Assembly: GCA_910585855.1 (NCBI GenBank) | Contig: CAJUGZ010000041.1 | Coordinates: 1-20,064, forward strand | Length of the DNA: 20,064 nucleotides | Direction of reading: 5' to 3' | Source: an uncultured Lachnospiraceae bacterium | Lineage (GTDB): Bacteria; Bacillota_A; Clostridia; Lachnospirales; Lachnospiraceae | Shown here: positions 1-7,868 of the stretch, piece after piece | Position numbering within the stretch: the first letter of the stretch is position 1 | Layout of the letters: each line of letters starts with the position of its first letter | Program-made: the position numbers and the translations under genes | The notes under the pieces: generated by a model | Told to the model about the DNA's origin: nothing | Databases searched by the model: none | Seen by the model: the letters and a program-made list of their open reading frames with translations, nothing else

Positions 1-150
1 CTATGCAGGGTGTGAAAAAAAAGGGGCGTGTTTAGCCCGGATAATAGGAAAAAGGTTGTATTACGGCTGGTAAAATCCTTTCTTACACCTGTTTTGTTTC
101 GGATGAAATGAGGGCGAATTGCGCCCCGGTCTGTCTGGCTGGATGAAGGA

Positions 151-182
151 AAAGGCAGAAGTCTTAGAACTTCTTGCTTTTT
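151..182 (+). terminator. Rho-independent terminator-like hairpin
   Basis: GCAGAAGT and ACTTCTTGC pair with one bulged base around the loop CTTAGA, followed by TTTTT, with an A-run on the 5' side. It would end whatever plus-strand transcript enters from the left edge of the window. Confidence 0.6.
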
Positions 183-368
183 GGAAACCGGAACAGCAGA
201 CTGCCCACCGTTTTTGAATCTGGCGTTCGGTGAAAGAAAATCCTTTGCAGTGCCCTATCTTTAAAAGCCTGATTAGAGTTTTTTAGGAAAAAAACGTTAA
301 ATCCGGTAGAAAATAACAAAAAAATGCAAGTTTTATAAAAAATATTTTGTCGAAATAGAATAAAATGC

Positions 369-397
369 TTGAAAATAATAAAAAATTTTAGTAAAAT
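369..397 (+). promoter_or_regulatory. Sigma-A promoter of the EF-G-like gene
   Basis: TTGAAA (369-374), a 17-bp spacer, then TAAAAT (392-397). The predicted start near 404 leaves a leader of about 79 nt before the ATG at 483. Confidence 0.65.
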
Positions 398-482
398 ATA
401 CACATGATAGAATCCTGAATGAAAAAAGGATATTAAATATGATAAATTGCTGTACAGTAGGGCGGCAGGAATGGAGGAAAAG

Positions 483-2573
483 ATGAACGTATATACAACA
501 GGCAAGGTGCGAAACGTCGTACTTATGGGGCATGGCGGCTGCGGAAAGACAACTTTAGTGGAAGCTATGGCATATGTATCAGGTCTGACTACCAGAATGG
601 GGAGGGTAGAGGACGGAAATACCATAAGTGACTATGATAAGGAAGAAACCAAAAGATTGTTCTCGATTAATACCTCTGTTGTTCCGTTGGAATGGGAAAA
701 TACAAAGATCAATATTTTAGATACCCCGGGTTATTTTGATTTTGTAGGGGAAGTAGAAGAAGCCGTAAGTGCCGCTGATGCAGCCGTAATTGTGGTATCC
801 GGTAAAAATGGTGTAGAAGTTGGAACGATTAAAGCATGGGAACTTTGTGAAAAATATAAGATTCCACGTATGATTTTTGTAACGGATATGGATTTAGATC
901 ATGCCAGTTTTCGGCAGGCACTGCAGGATATGACGGATGTATTCGGAAAGAAAATTGCACCGTTTCATCTGCCGATTCGAGAGGATGAAAAGTTTATCGG
1001 ATTTGTCAATGTAGTAAAGATGGCAGGGCGAAAATTTACAAGTATTACAGAATATGAAGATTTTGATATTCCAGATTATTCGATGGAGAATCTAAAGATA
1101 GCAAGAGAAGCACTGATGGAAGCAGTAGCCGAAACCAGTGAAGAATATATGGATCGCTATTTTTCTGGAGAAGAATTTACACAGGATGAGATTTTAGGCG
1201 CAATTCGTTCCCATGTACGTGACTGTGGAATGGTTCCGGTATTGATGGGTTCTGGATTAAATGGAATCGGAGCTAGAATGTTGCTGCAAGGTTTGGTACA
1301 CTATATTCCTTCACCGATGGAGCGCAGTATCTCCGGTACGGATTATAAAAATAATGATGTATTTGAAGCAGATTATAAAGAAGATAAGGCATTTTCTGCA
1401 AAGATTTTTAAAACGATTGCCGATCCGTTTATCGGAAAATACTCTTTGATTAAAGTCTGCTCTGGTGTATTAAAAGCCGATATGAATATCTATAATGTAG
1501 ACAAAGATACAGAAGAAAAAGTATCAAAGATTTATATTATGCAGGGAAAAACACCGGTAGAGGTAAAGGAGCTTCATGCAGGGGATATTGGCGCAGTAGG
1601 AAAATTGAGCAATGCATCGACCGGAGATACACTTTGTACAAAAGCAAAACCGGTTTCCTATGAAAAACCGCAGATTTCCATTCCATATACTTATATGCGT
1701 TATAAAACTGTGAAAAAGGGTGATGAGGATAAAGTATCCACTTCTCTTCAGAAATTAATGGATGAAGATTTGACATTAAAGGTGGTAAATGATAAAGAGA
1801 ACAGACAGCTTTTGCTGTATGGAATCGGAGAACAGCAGTTAGAAATTGTAGTTAGCAAATTGGCAGAGCGCTATAAAGTAGAGATTGAGTTAAGTAAGCC
1901 AAAGGTAGCATTCCGTGAAACGGTTCGGAAAAAGGTAAGAGTACAGGGAAAATACAAAAAACAGTCCGGCGGGCATGGACAGTATGGAGATGTACATATT
2001 GAAATGGAGCCATCCGGGGAAGCAGAACGCCCATATGTATTTGAAGAAAAGATATTTGGCGGTGCTGTGCCTAGAAACTTCTTCCCGGCAGTAGAAAAAG
2101 GTGTGCAGGAAGCCATTTTAAAAGGACCTTTGGCAGCATATCCGGTTGTAGGAGTAAAAGTTACATTAGTAGACGGATCATATCATCCGGTAGATTCTTC
2201 AGAAATGGCATTTAAAACTGCTACGATTATGGCATTTAAAAAAGCGTTTCTAGAGGCTTCTCCTGTTTTATTAGAGCCGATTGTATCACTAAAGGTAGAA
2301 GTACCAGATAAATATACCGGAGATATTATGGGAGATTTAAATAAAAGAAGAGGAAGAGTACTTGGAATGAACCCGAATCGGGCAGGATATCAGACGATTG
2401 AAGCAGATATTCCGATGTCTGAGTTGTTCCGTTATTCTACTGATCTGCGTTCTATGACTGGTGGGATGGGAAATTATTCCTATGAATTTAGCCGTTATGA
2501 ACAAGCACCTTCTGATGTACAGGCAAAAGAAATTGAAGCAAGAGCAAATAAAGTAGATAAGATGGAAGAATAA
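483..2573 (+). CDS. Elongation factor G-like translational GTPase (EF-G2 class paralogue)
   Basis: A 696-residue protein with the full EF-G layout: GTPase domain (about 1-280), domain II, then domains III-V ending in the elongation-factor C-terminal fold (GDIMGDLNKRRGRVLGM). EF-G moves tRNA and mRNA through the ribosome; this branch is an extra paralogue whose role is less certain. The P-loop is GHGGCGKTT instead of the classical AHIDAGKTT, the G3 motif is DTPGYFDF, and the G4 position reads TDMD rather than NKMD, so the base-reading Asn and Lys are both replaced. The start is ATG 483, five bases after GGAGG (473-477); a TTG at 447 in the same frame lacks such a site. It is a single gene under its own promoter, facing dtd. 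Identification as an EF-G family GTPase is secure; the exact paralogue class is inferred from the motifs. Confidence 0.93.
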   Translation: MNVYTTGKVRNVVLMGHGGCGKTTLVEAMAYVSGLTTRMGRVEDGNTISDYDKEETKRLFSINTSVVPLEWENTKINILDTPGYFDFVGEVEEAVSAADAAVIVVSGKNGVEVGTIKAWELCEKYKIPRMIFVTDMDLDHASFRQALQDMTDVFGKKIAPFHLPIREDEKFIGFVNVVKMAGRKFTSITEYEDFDIPDYSMENLKIAREALMEAVAETSEEYMDRYFSGEEFTQDEILGAIRSHVRDCGMVPVLMGSGLNGIGARMLLQGLVHYIPSPMERSISGTDYKNNDVFEADYKEDKAFSAKIFKTIADPFIGKYSLIKVCSGVLKADMNIYNVDKDTEEKVSKIYIMQGKTPVEVKELHAGDIGAVGKLSNASTGDTLCTKAKPVSYEKPQISIPYTYMRYKTVKKGDEDKVSTSLQKLMDEDLTLKVVNDKENRQLLLYGIGEQQLEIVVSKLAERYKVEIELSKPKVAFRETVRKKVRVQGKYKKQSGGHGQYGDVHIEMEPSGEAERPYVFEEKIFGGAVPRNFFPAVEKGVQEAILKGPLAAYPVVGVKVTLVDGSYHPVDSSEMAFKTATIMAFKKAFLEASPVLLEPIVSLKVEVPDKYTGDIMGDLNKRRGRVLGMNPNRAGYQTIEADIPMSELFRYSTDLRSMTGGMGNYSYEFSRYEQAPSDVQAKEIEARANKVDKMEE

Positions 2574-2626
2574 ATATAATTATTTTGTTTTTTGGGTTTG
2601 CTATTTTTTTCGATCTGGAGTATACA

Positions 2627-2766
2627 GCCGAAAGCGGAAGGGAGCTATATGCAGGGTCATCATTTCCCGTCGGCACTTAGACGCTGTGTTTTAGCGTCTT
2701 AGTGTCCGCTACGAGGAAATGCTAAGCGAAAGCAGGCCCGGAATATAGCTCCCTTCCGCTTTTGGC
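2627..2766. ncRNA. Structured non-coding element, copy 1
   Basis: A 140-nt element closed by a perfect 24-bp helix (2627-2650 with 2743-2766, one G-U pair). Inside it come a 3x3 internal loop GCA/GGA, a GGG/CCC pair block, a CATTTCC/GGAAATG stem (2661-2667 with 2715-2721), and a long stem-loop starting GGCACTTAGACGCT. An AAGCGAAAGC segment on the 3' side could form a GNRA loop. No ORF is supported. Copy 2 at 8612-8765 keeps the core almost unchanged while the outer helix differs by compensatory pairs. It lies between convergent genes, so it may also act as a barrier, but there is no U-tract. Strand and function are unknown. Confidence 0.7.
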
Positions 2767-2789
2767 GTCCTCTCCGAGAGAAATAAAAA

Positions 2790-3239
2790 TCAAAATAGTT
2801 CTGCAGAATCTAATAGAATAGTAAAAGGTCCATCGTTTAACAGTTCTACTTTCATTTCTGCTCCAAACGATCCGCTTTCTACAATAGAAATTTCTTTTCG
2901 ACATTCCGCAAGAATATATTCATATAGCTGATTGGCAAGTTCGGGTTTTCCTGCTCGGGTAAAGCTGGGACGGTTTCCTTTTTTGCAGTCTGCATATAAG
3001 GTAAATTGAGATACAATAAGAAGAGAACCGTTTACATCTTTTAAAGACAGATTGGTTTTGCCGTTTTCATCTGAAAAAATGCGAAGTCCAAGCAGTTTTC
3101 GAATCATTTTGTCTGCGATTTCTTGAGTGTCTTCTTGGCTGATACCAAGCAGAATTAAAAAGCCTTGCTGGATAGAGCCGATTTTTTCCATATTTACTGT
3201 TACAGAGGCGTGGGAAACACGCTGAATTACCATTTTCAT
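2790..3239 (-). CDS. dtd: D-aminoacyl-tRNA deacylase
   Basis: A 149-residue cytoplasmic enzyme that hydrolyses D-amino acids (and mischarged glycine) from tRNA, a proofreading step in translation. The family signatures are clear: MKMVIQRVSHASV at the N-terminus, SQFTLYAD in the middle (nucleophilic Thr region), and NDGPFTILLDS near the C-terminus, where the cross-subunit Gly-Pro motif sits (here Gly-Pro-Phe-Thr). The length matches the usual 145-150 residues of the dimeric enzyme. A GTGAGG site stands upstream of the ATG at 3239. A second ATG two codons in is possible but would remove family-typical residues. It is convergent with the EF-G-like gene and divergent from the thioesterase. No clear promoter was found. 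Confidence 0.95.
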   Translation of the reverse strand: MKMVIQRVSHASVTVNMEKIGSIQQGFLILLGISQEDTQEIADKMIRKLLGLRIFSDENGKTNLSLKDVNGSLLIVSQFTLYADCKKGNRPSFTRAGKPELANQLYEYILAECRKEISIVESGSFGAEMKVELLNDGPFTILLDSAELF

Positions 3240-3346
3240 AAAAAAACCTCACTTTTTTGATGATATTGTTTATAGGTGTCTAATATTGTTTCAGATAGCC
3301 TGCTAAAGTTTAATCATAACATGGCGGAGAAAAAAATCAAGATATT

Positions 3347-3375
3347 TTGCAGTTTTGAAAAAAGTATGTTATAAT
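3347..3375 (+). promoter_or_regulatory. Promoter of the thioesterase gene
   Basis: TTGCAG (3347-3352), a 17-bp spacer, TATAAT (3370-3375). The start would be near 3382, about 80 nt before the ATG at 3463. Confidence 0.65.
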
Positions 3376-3462
3376 GTGTTGGGTTAAGAAATAAAGCATT
3401 TTTTGTGGGTATTTTTTGTGGGTTAGGGATACAGAAGGAATGATATAGAAAGAAGGGATTGT

Positions 3463-3921
3463 ATGATTTCACAAAGCAAAATTACGGTTCGTTATGCAGA
3501 AACGGATCAGATGGGGATTGCGCATCACTCAAATTATCCGATTTGGTATGAGGTGGCAAGGACGGATTTAATTAAGAAAATGGGATTGACTTATACGCAA
3601 ATGGAGCAGGAGGGTGTGATTGTTCCTTTGGTTGAATTGCAGTGTAAATATTTGAGTGCAGCTTATTATGAAGATAAGCTGATTGTGGAGGTGGCTTTAA
3701 AACAGGTATCCCCTGTAAAACTAGAGTTTGAATATTGTATTTATCGAGAAGGAGAGGAACAGCCTTTAAATGTTGGGAGGACAGTTCATGCATTGGTAGG
3801 AAAGGATTTTAAGCCGATGAATGTAAGAAAGATGCATCCTGAGATTTACCAGATGCTTTTGACAGCTATGGAGCAGCCGCTTTTGGAAGAGAAAGAGGAG
3901 AAAGAAGAAAAAAAGTGTTGA
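3463..3921 (+). CDS. Acyl-CoA thioesterase, YbgC/4HBT hotdog family
   Basis: A 152-residue single hotdog-fold protein. The active-site segment RYAETDQMGIAHHSNY (residues 10-25) has the family Asp (D15), followed by IWYEVARTDL on the central helix. Such enzymes cleave acyl-CoA thioesters in the cytoplasm as homotetramers; the physiological substrate cannot be read from sequence. The last dozen or so residues form a Glu/Lys-rich tail (LEEKEEKEEKKC) beyond the usual fold, probably disordered. The start ATG follows AAGAAGGG. It has its own promoter, and the next gene's promoter overlaps its stop codon, so it is probably not co-transcribed only with asd. Confidence 0.88.
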   Translation: MISQSKITVRYAETDQMGIAHHSNYPIWYEVARTDLIKKMGLTYTQMEQEGVIVPLVELQCKYLSAAYYEDKLIVEVALKQVSPVKLEFEYCIYREGEEQPLNVGRTVHALVGKDFKPMNVRKMHPEIYQMLLTAMEQPLLEEKEEKEEKKC

Positions 3922-3946
3922 CGGATTTTATTTTCTGAGGTACGAT
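3918..3946 (+). promoter_or_regulatory. Probable asd promoter
   Basis: TTGACG (3918-3923), a 17-bp spacer, TACGAT (3941-3946). The -35 overlaps the thioesterase stop codon. A short GACAT/ATGTC inverted repeat follows at about 3955-3968 in the leader. A later TTGACA at 3986-3991 has no matching -10. Confidence 0.5.
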
Positions 3947-4022
3947 ATGTTAGTGACATACAAATGTCCGTGAGAGAAAAACATATTGACAGAAAGTAAA
4001 TGAAATAGGTGAGGTGGATAAG

Positions 4023-5108
4023 ATGGAACAAAAATTAAAAGTTGGGATTTTAGGTGCTACTGGAATGGTAGGACAGCGCTTTATTGCATTATTGGAGCAT
4101 CATCCCTGGTTTGATGTAGTGGCAGTAGCGGCAAGTCCAAGAAGTGCAGGAAAGACATATCAAGAAGCAGTAGGAAATCGTTGGAAGATGACAACTCCTA
4201 TGCCAAAGGCGGTAAAAGATTTGGTTGTAATGGATGTAAATGAGGTGGAAAAGGTTGCTGCTTCGGTGGATTTTGTATTTTCGGCAGTGGATATGACAAA
4301 GGAAGAGATTCGGGCAATTGAAGAGAAGTATGCAAAGACGGAAACACCGGTTGTTTCAAATAATAGTGCACATCGCTGGACACCGGATGTGCCGATGGTA
4401 GTTCCAGAGATCAATCCAGAACATTTTGATGTGATTCCGTTTCAGCGGGAGCGGCTTGGGACAAAGCAGGGGTTTGTAGCAGTAAAACCAAACTGTTCGA
4501 TTCAAAGTTATGCACCAGTATTAACGGCTTGGAAAGAGTTTGAACCTTATGAAGTAGTAGCTACAACATATCAGGCAATTTCCGGGGCAGGAAAAACATT
4601 TCAGGACTGGCCAGAGATGGAGGGAAATATTATTCCTTATATTGGCGGAGAAGAGGAAAAGAGTGAACAAGAACCGCTTCGGCTTTGGGGAAAATTAGAG
4701 GACGGTGTAATTCAGAAGGCAGCAGGACCAAAGATCACCTGTCAGTGTATTCGTGTGCCTGTATTGGATGGACATACGGCTGCCGTATTTGTAAAATTTA
4801 AAAAGACGGTGACAAAGGCACAGTTAATTGAAAAATTGGTAAATTTTAAAGGGCTTCCGCAGGAATTGGATTTGCCGAGTGCGCCAAAGCAGTTTATTCA
4901 ATATTTGGAAGAAGAAAATCGACCGCAGGTTGCTTTGGATGTCAACTATGAAAACGGAATGGGGATTTCGATTGGACGACTTCGGGAAGATAGTGTATAT
5001 GACTGGAAATTTGTAGGTCTGTCTCATAATACGGTGCGTGGTGCAGCAGGAGGAGCAATTCTTTGTGCAGAACTGTTAAAGGAAAAAGGATATATCACTG
5101 CAAAATAG
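4023..5108 (+). CDS. asd: Aspartate-semialdehyde dehydrogenase
   Basis: A 361-residue NADPH-dependent enzyme that reduces aspartyl phosphate to aspartate semialdehyde, the branch point to lysine/diaminopimelate, threonine and methionine. The N-terminal Rossmann motif GATGMVG (11-17) binds NADP. The catalytic Cys is C158 in VKPNCSIQSY, and the active-site His is H251 in VLDGHT. SNNSAHR (112-118) and SGAGKTFQDWPEMEGN match the archaeal/fungal-type branch (about 350-365 residues) rather than the E. coli-type enzyme. The chosen start is ATG 4023, five bases after GAGGTGG; a GTG at 4014 lies inside the ribosome binding site. The gene stands alone, with a hairpin after it. Confidence 0.95.
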   Translation: MEQKLKVGILGATGMVGQRFIALLEHHPWFDVVAVAASPRSAGKTYQEAVGNRWKMTTPMPKAVKDLVVMDVNEVEKVAASVDFVFSAVDMTKEEIRAIEEKYAKTETPVVSNNSAHRWTPDVPMVVPEINPEHFDVIPFQRERLGTKQGFVAVKPNCSIQSYAPVLTAWKEFEPYEVVATTYQAISGAGKTFQDWPEMEGNIIPYIGGEEEKSEQEPLRLWGKLEDGVIQKAAGPKITCQCIRVPVLDGHTAAVFVKFKKTVTKAQLIEKLVNFKGLPQELDLPSAPKQFIQYLEEENRPQVALDVNYENGMGISIGRLREDSVYDWKFVGLSHNTVRGAAGGAILCAELLKEKGYITAK

Positions 5109-5133
5109 GTTTTTACTGTTAGGTTTGAAAAAA

Positions 5134-5168
5134 GACGTCAGATAGAAAAAGGATTGATATCTGGCGTC
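5134..5168 (+). terminator. Hairpin between asd and the response regulator
   Basis: GACGTCAGATA (5134-5144) pairs with TATCTGGCGTC (5158-5168): 11 bp with one G-U pair. It is followed by TAATTTTG, a weak U-tract, so termination may be partial. It ends 27 nt before the next start codon. Confidence 0.55.
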
Positions 5169-5195
5169 TAATTTTGAAGAAATTAAGGAAGTCTT

Positions 5196-5894
5196 ATGAA
5201 TCAATATAAAATTTTACTTGTGGAAGATGATATGGAAATCAGTGAAATGCTGAAAAGTTATTTGACAACGGAAAACTACCAAGTAAGCTGTGCTTTTGAT
5301 GGACAGCAGGCATGTATGAAATTTGATGCAGATTCCTTTCATCTTGTTTTATTGGATTTAATGATACCAAAGATAAGCGGCATAGATGTGATGCAGTATA
5401 TTCGAAAAAACAGTTTTGTTCCGATTTTGATTCTTTCTGCAAAAGATACCGAAACTGATAAGACATTGGGGTTGGGGCTGGGTGCAGATGATTATATTAC
5501 AAAGCCCTTTTCGGTTGTAGAGGTTTTGGCACGGATTCGGGCGGCACTGCGAAGAACGATACAATATGGCAGTACATCGACTACAGAGTCTGTTATCCTT
5601 ACGGCGGGGGATTTAAAAATGAATTTGTCGGATTATACCCTTACAAAAAAAGGAAAATCAGTGGATCTGACAGCAAAAGAGTTTGAAATTTTAAAATTAT
5701 TTTTAAAGAATCCAAAGAAGGTCTATACAAAGGAGCAGATCTATTCTCTTGTTTGGAATGATGCTTATTTTGGTGATGAAAATACGGTAAATGTACAGAT
5801 TAGCAGGCTGAGAAATAAGATAGAAGAAGATTCCCGCAATCCGCAGTATATTCTTACGGTTTGGGGAATTGGCTATAAATTAGGAGAACCATGA
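5196..5894 (+). CDS. OmpR/PhoB-family response regulator
   Basis: A 232-residue two-domain regulator. The receiver domain (about 3-115) carries the acidic pair ED-D at 10-12, the phospho-accepting D54 (LVLLDLMIP), the switch S81 and K103 (YITKPF). The winged-helix DNA-binding domain (about 130-232) ends with the usual NTVNVQISRLRNKIE...GIGYKLG. It receives phosphate from the kinase encoded immediately downstream, whose start codon overlaps its stop (ATGA). The likely targets include the ABC transporter promoter at 6860-6905. The start ATG follows AAGGAAG. The family is certain; the signal is unknown. Confidence 0.95.
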   Translation: MNQYKILLVEDDMEISEMLKSYLTTENYQVSCAFDGQQACMKFDADSFHLVLLDLMIPKISGIDVMQYIRKNSFVPILILSAKDTETDKTLGLGLGADDYITKPFSVVEVLARIRAALRRTIQYGSTSTTESVILTAGDLKMNLSDYTLTKKGKSVDLTAKEFEILKLFLKNPKKVYTKEQIYSLVWNDAYFGDENTVNVQISRLRNKIEEDSRNPQYILTVWGIGYKLGEP

Positions 5895-6826
5895 TGAACA
5901 AGGATGTCATTATCTTTTTTTTATGTCTTGGTATATTGTTTTTATTGGGTATTGTTTTGTATCAGCAGGTGGTATTTCGAACAGGTATACAGGCAAAACT
6001 GAAAAGTATTCATAAAAAACTAAAGGAAATAATGGATAATGACAGTGACGAAAGAATTATGGTTTTTACAGAAAATCCAGAGTTGATGGAACTGGCAGCA
6101 CAAATTAACCGTTTGCTGGAAAATCATTTAAAAGTAAAAGCAGATTTTTGCCGTTCGGAATTGGCTTCTAAAAGAATGTTGTCAAATATTTCTCATGATA
6201 TAAAAACACCGATGACAGTTGTTTTGGGATATTTAGAGATTATGAAAGTAAAAAGCAGTGTGACCTTTGAGATGTTAGAAAAGACAGAGCAAAAGGCACA
6301 GAGTGTAATGGAGCTGATTAATCAATTTTTTACTTTGGCGAAAATAGAAGCGGGAGATATCAATATGGAACTTTCTAGAGTTGATATTTGCGAAATTTGC
6401 CGGGAAAGTATTTTAGATTTTTATGAGATACTGTCAAAAACAGAGTTTCAGGTGGAAGTGGAACTGCCAAAACAGGAAGTTTATGTACAGGGAAATCGGG
6501 AGGCACTGCAGCGGATTTTGATGAATTTGATTTCTAATGTGGTTCGATATGGCACAGAAGGAAATTATTTAGGACTGTTTCTTAGAACGGATGAAAAAAT
6601 GGTATTTGTCGATATAGTGGATAAAGGGAAGGGGATCGAGAAATCTTTTGCAGAAAATGTCTTTGATCGCCTTTTTACAATGGAAGATTCCCGCAGCCGT
6701 AAGATACAGGGAAATGGGTTAGGGCTGACAATCGCTAAAAATTTAGCACAACAGCTTGGAGGGGAGATTCTTTTAGAGAGTGTCCCTTATGTAAGAACTA
6801 TTTTTACGATTAAATTAAAAAAATGA
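5891..6826 (+). CDS. Sensor histidine kinase
   Basis: A 311-residue membrane kinase. There is a single obvious membrane segment (about 5-26) and no sizeable extracellular domain, so the input is probably sensed in or at the membrane or through the transporter. The HisKA segment has the phospho-accepting His in MLSNISHDIKTPMT (H102). The ATPase domain shows the N box LMNLISNVVRYG, the G1 box DKGKGI, the F-box region and the G2 box GNGLGLTIAKNLA. The start overlaps the response regulator stop by four bases, with TTAGGAGAA upstream, indicating translational coupling. It resembles kinases paired with peptide-antibiotic ABC transporters; that assignment comes from context. Confidence 0.93.
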   Translation: MMNKDVIIFFLCLGILFLLGIVLYQQVVFRTGIQAKLKSIHKKLKEIMDNDSDERIMVFTENPELMELAAQINRLLENHLKVKADFCRSELASKRMLSNISHDIKTPMTVVLGYLEIMKVKSSVTFEMLEKTEQKAQSVMELINQFFTLAKIEAGDINMELSRVDICEICRESILDFYEILSKTEFQVEVELPKQEVYVQGNREALQRILMNLISNVVRYGTEGNYLGLFLRTDEKMVFVDIVDKGKGIEKSFAENVFDRLFTMEDSRSRKIQGNGLGLTIAKNLAQQLGGEILLESVPYVRTIFTIKLKK

Positions 6827-6859
6827 TATATTAAAATCAAAAAATTTTTATGAAAGAAA

Positions 6860-6905
6860 TTTGTAAGATTTGTGCAAGAGTTTTGAAATTCATAACTGTT
6901 ACAAT
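6860..6905 (+). promoter_or_regulatory. Candidate activated promoter of the ABC transporter genes
   Basis: An extended -10, TGtTACAAT (6897-6905), has no recognisable -35. Just upstream lie two near-direct repeats, TTTGTAAGA (6860-6868) and TTTGTGCAAGA (6869-6879). OmpR-type regulators commonly bind direct repeats next to a weak -35, so the preceding regulator may activate here. This is inference. Confidence 0.4.
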
Positions 6906-6935
6906 GGGAGTCAGATAAGAAAGGAGGCAGTAAAT

Positions 6936-7868
6936 ATGTCATATATTTTACAGACAAATCATCTGACAAAGACCATTGGCGGGAAAACACTGGTAAAGAA
7001 TATCAATATTCATATAAAAAAAGGTGAGATTTACGGGTTTCTTGGTCCAAATGGAGCGGGAAAAACAACAGTTATGAAAATGATTACAAATCTTTGGAAG
7101 CCAACAGAGGGGATAATTGAGATTTTTGGAAAACCATTGACTGTACAATCCTATGAGGCACTGAAAAGAATGGGAAGTATTATTGAATTTCCTACTTTTT
7201 ATGAGCATATGACAGGATATGAAAATCTGGTGCTTCATTCGGAGTATATGGGGTATTATAATCATGGAAGTATTGAAAATGCACTGGATATGCTGGGGTT
7301 AACGGATGCGGCGAAAAAACTGGTAAAGAATTATTCGCTTGGAATGAAAGAGCGTCTTGGGATTGCAAGAGCAATTCTTTGCAAACCGGAACTTTTGATT
7401 TTAGACGAACCGACAAATGGCTTAGATCCGGCAGGAATAAAGCAAATCCGTGAACTGTTAAAGACACTTTGCACAGAGTATGGAATTACCGTTATGATTT
7501 CCACTCATATTCTTTCGGAAATTGAAAGTATTGCAGATAGAATTGGTATTATTCATCATGGAACTATGAAAAAAGAAATCAGTATGAAAGAAATAGAGCA
7601 GATGAGTTTTGCCTATATTGAACTGTCTGTACAAAATGAAAAGAAAGCAGCTTATCTGTTAAGCGAGAAGTTAAAACTTTCTAATTTTAAAATTGTGGAA
7701 AAGGAAACGATTCGTATTTATGATAATCATGTTTCTACTCAGGAAATATCTCGGGTATTGACGCAAAATGATGTTCCGGTAGTGGCTATTGGAAAAAAGG
7801 CAGAAACGCTAGAAGACTATTTTTTAAAATTAACAGCGGAGGTAGGGAATGATGTGGAAACTGATTAA
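6936..7868 (+). CDS. ABC transporter ATP-binding protein (BcrA-like)
   Basis: A 310-residue ATPase. Walker A is GPNGAGKTT (37-45), the signature is the degenerate YSLGMKER (133-140), Walker B is LLILDEPTNGLD (153-164), and the H-loop is STHILSE (H191). The extension of about 90 residues after the ATPase core is typical of the BcrA/lantibiotic-immunity type, which powers removal of peptide antibiotics from the membrane. The start is ATG 6936 after AAGGAGG; an in-frame TTG at 6870 has no site. The stop lies inside the permease gene (20-bp overlap), so the two are translated together. Confidence 0.93.
   Translation: MSYILQTNHLTKTIGGKTLVKNINIHIKKGEIYGFLGPNGAGKTTVMKMITNLWKPTEGIIEIFGKPLTVQSYEALKRMGSIIEFPTFYEHMTGYENLVLHSEYMGYYNHGSIENALDMLGLTDAAKKLVKNYSLGMKERLGIARAILCKPELLILDEPTNGLDPAGIKQIRELLKTLCTEYGITVMISTHILSEIESIADRIGIIHHGTMKKEISMKEIEQMSFAYIELSVQNEKKAAYLLSEKLKLSNFKIVEKETIRIYDNHVSTQEISRVLTQNDVPVVAIGKKAETLEDYFLKLTAEVGNDVETD

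Larger units (their letters stand above)
1..482. other. Leader/intergenic region upstream of the EF-G-like gene
   Basis: No convincing gene is seen here. Positions 1-47 read CTATGCAGGG, then an unrelated filler, then CCCGGATAATAG. The same closing motif (TATGCAGGG paired with a C-rich CGGAATA-type strand) bounds the core of the structured elements at 2627 and 8612, so the window edge may cut a third, diverged copy. The 2-73 frame is open and ends in TAA, so a gene tail is also possible. A terminator-like hairpin lies at 151-182 and a good promoter at 369-397. A CACCG/CGGTG hairpin near 218-243 is a further structure of unknown meaning. Confidence 0.5.

Noticed and set aside
1..182. Riboswitch, RNase P RNA or 6S RNA at the left edge
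   Set aside because: Hairpins and a terminator are present, but I could not match the conserved core of any of these classes.
164..625. Minus-strand open frame of about 150 codons at the left edge
   Set aside because: Antisense to the EF-G-like gene start and its promoter, no ribosome binding site, low-complexity Phe/Ile composition.
3986..4013. TTGACA at 3986 as asd promoter
   Set aside because: No -10 at 16-18 bp; the position falls in the ribosome binding site.
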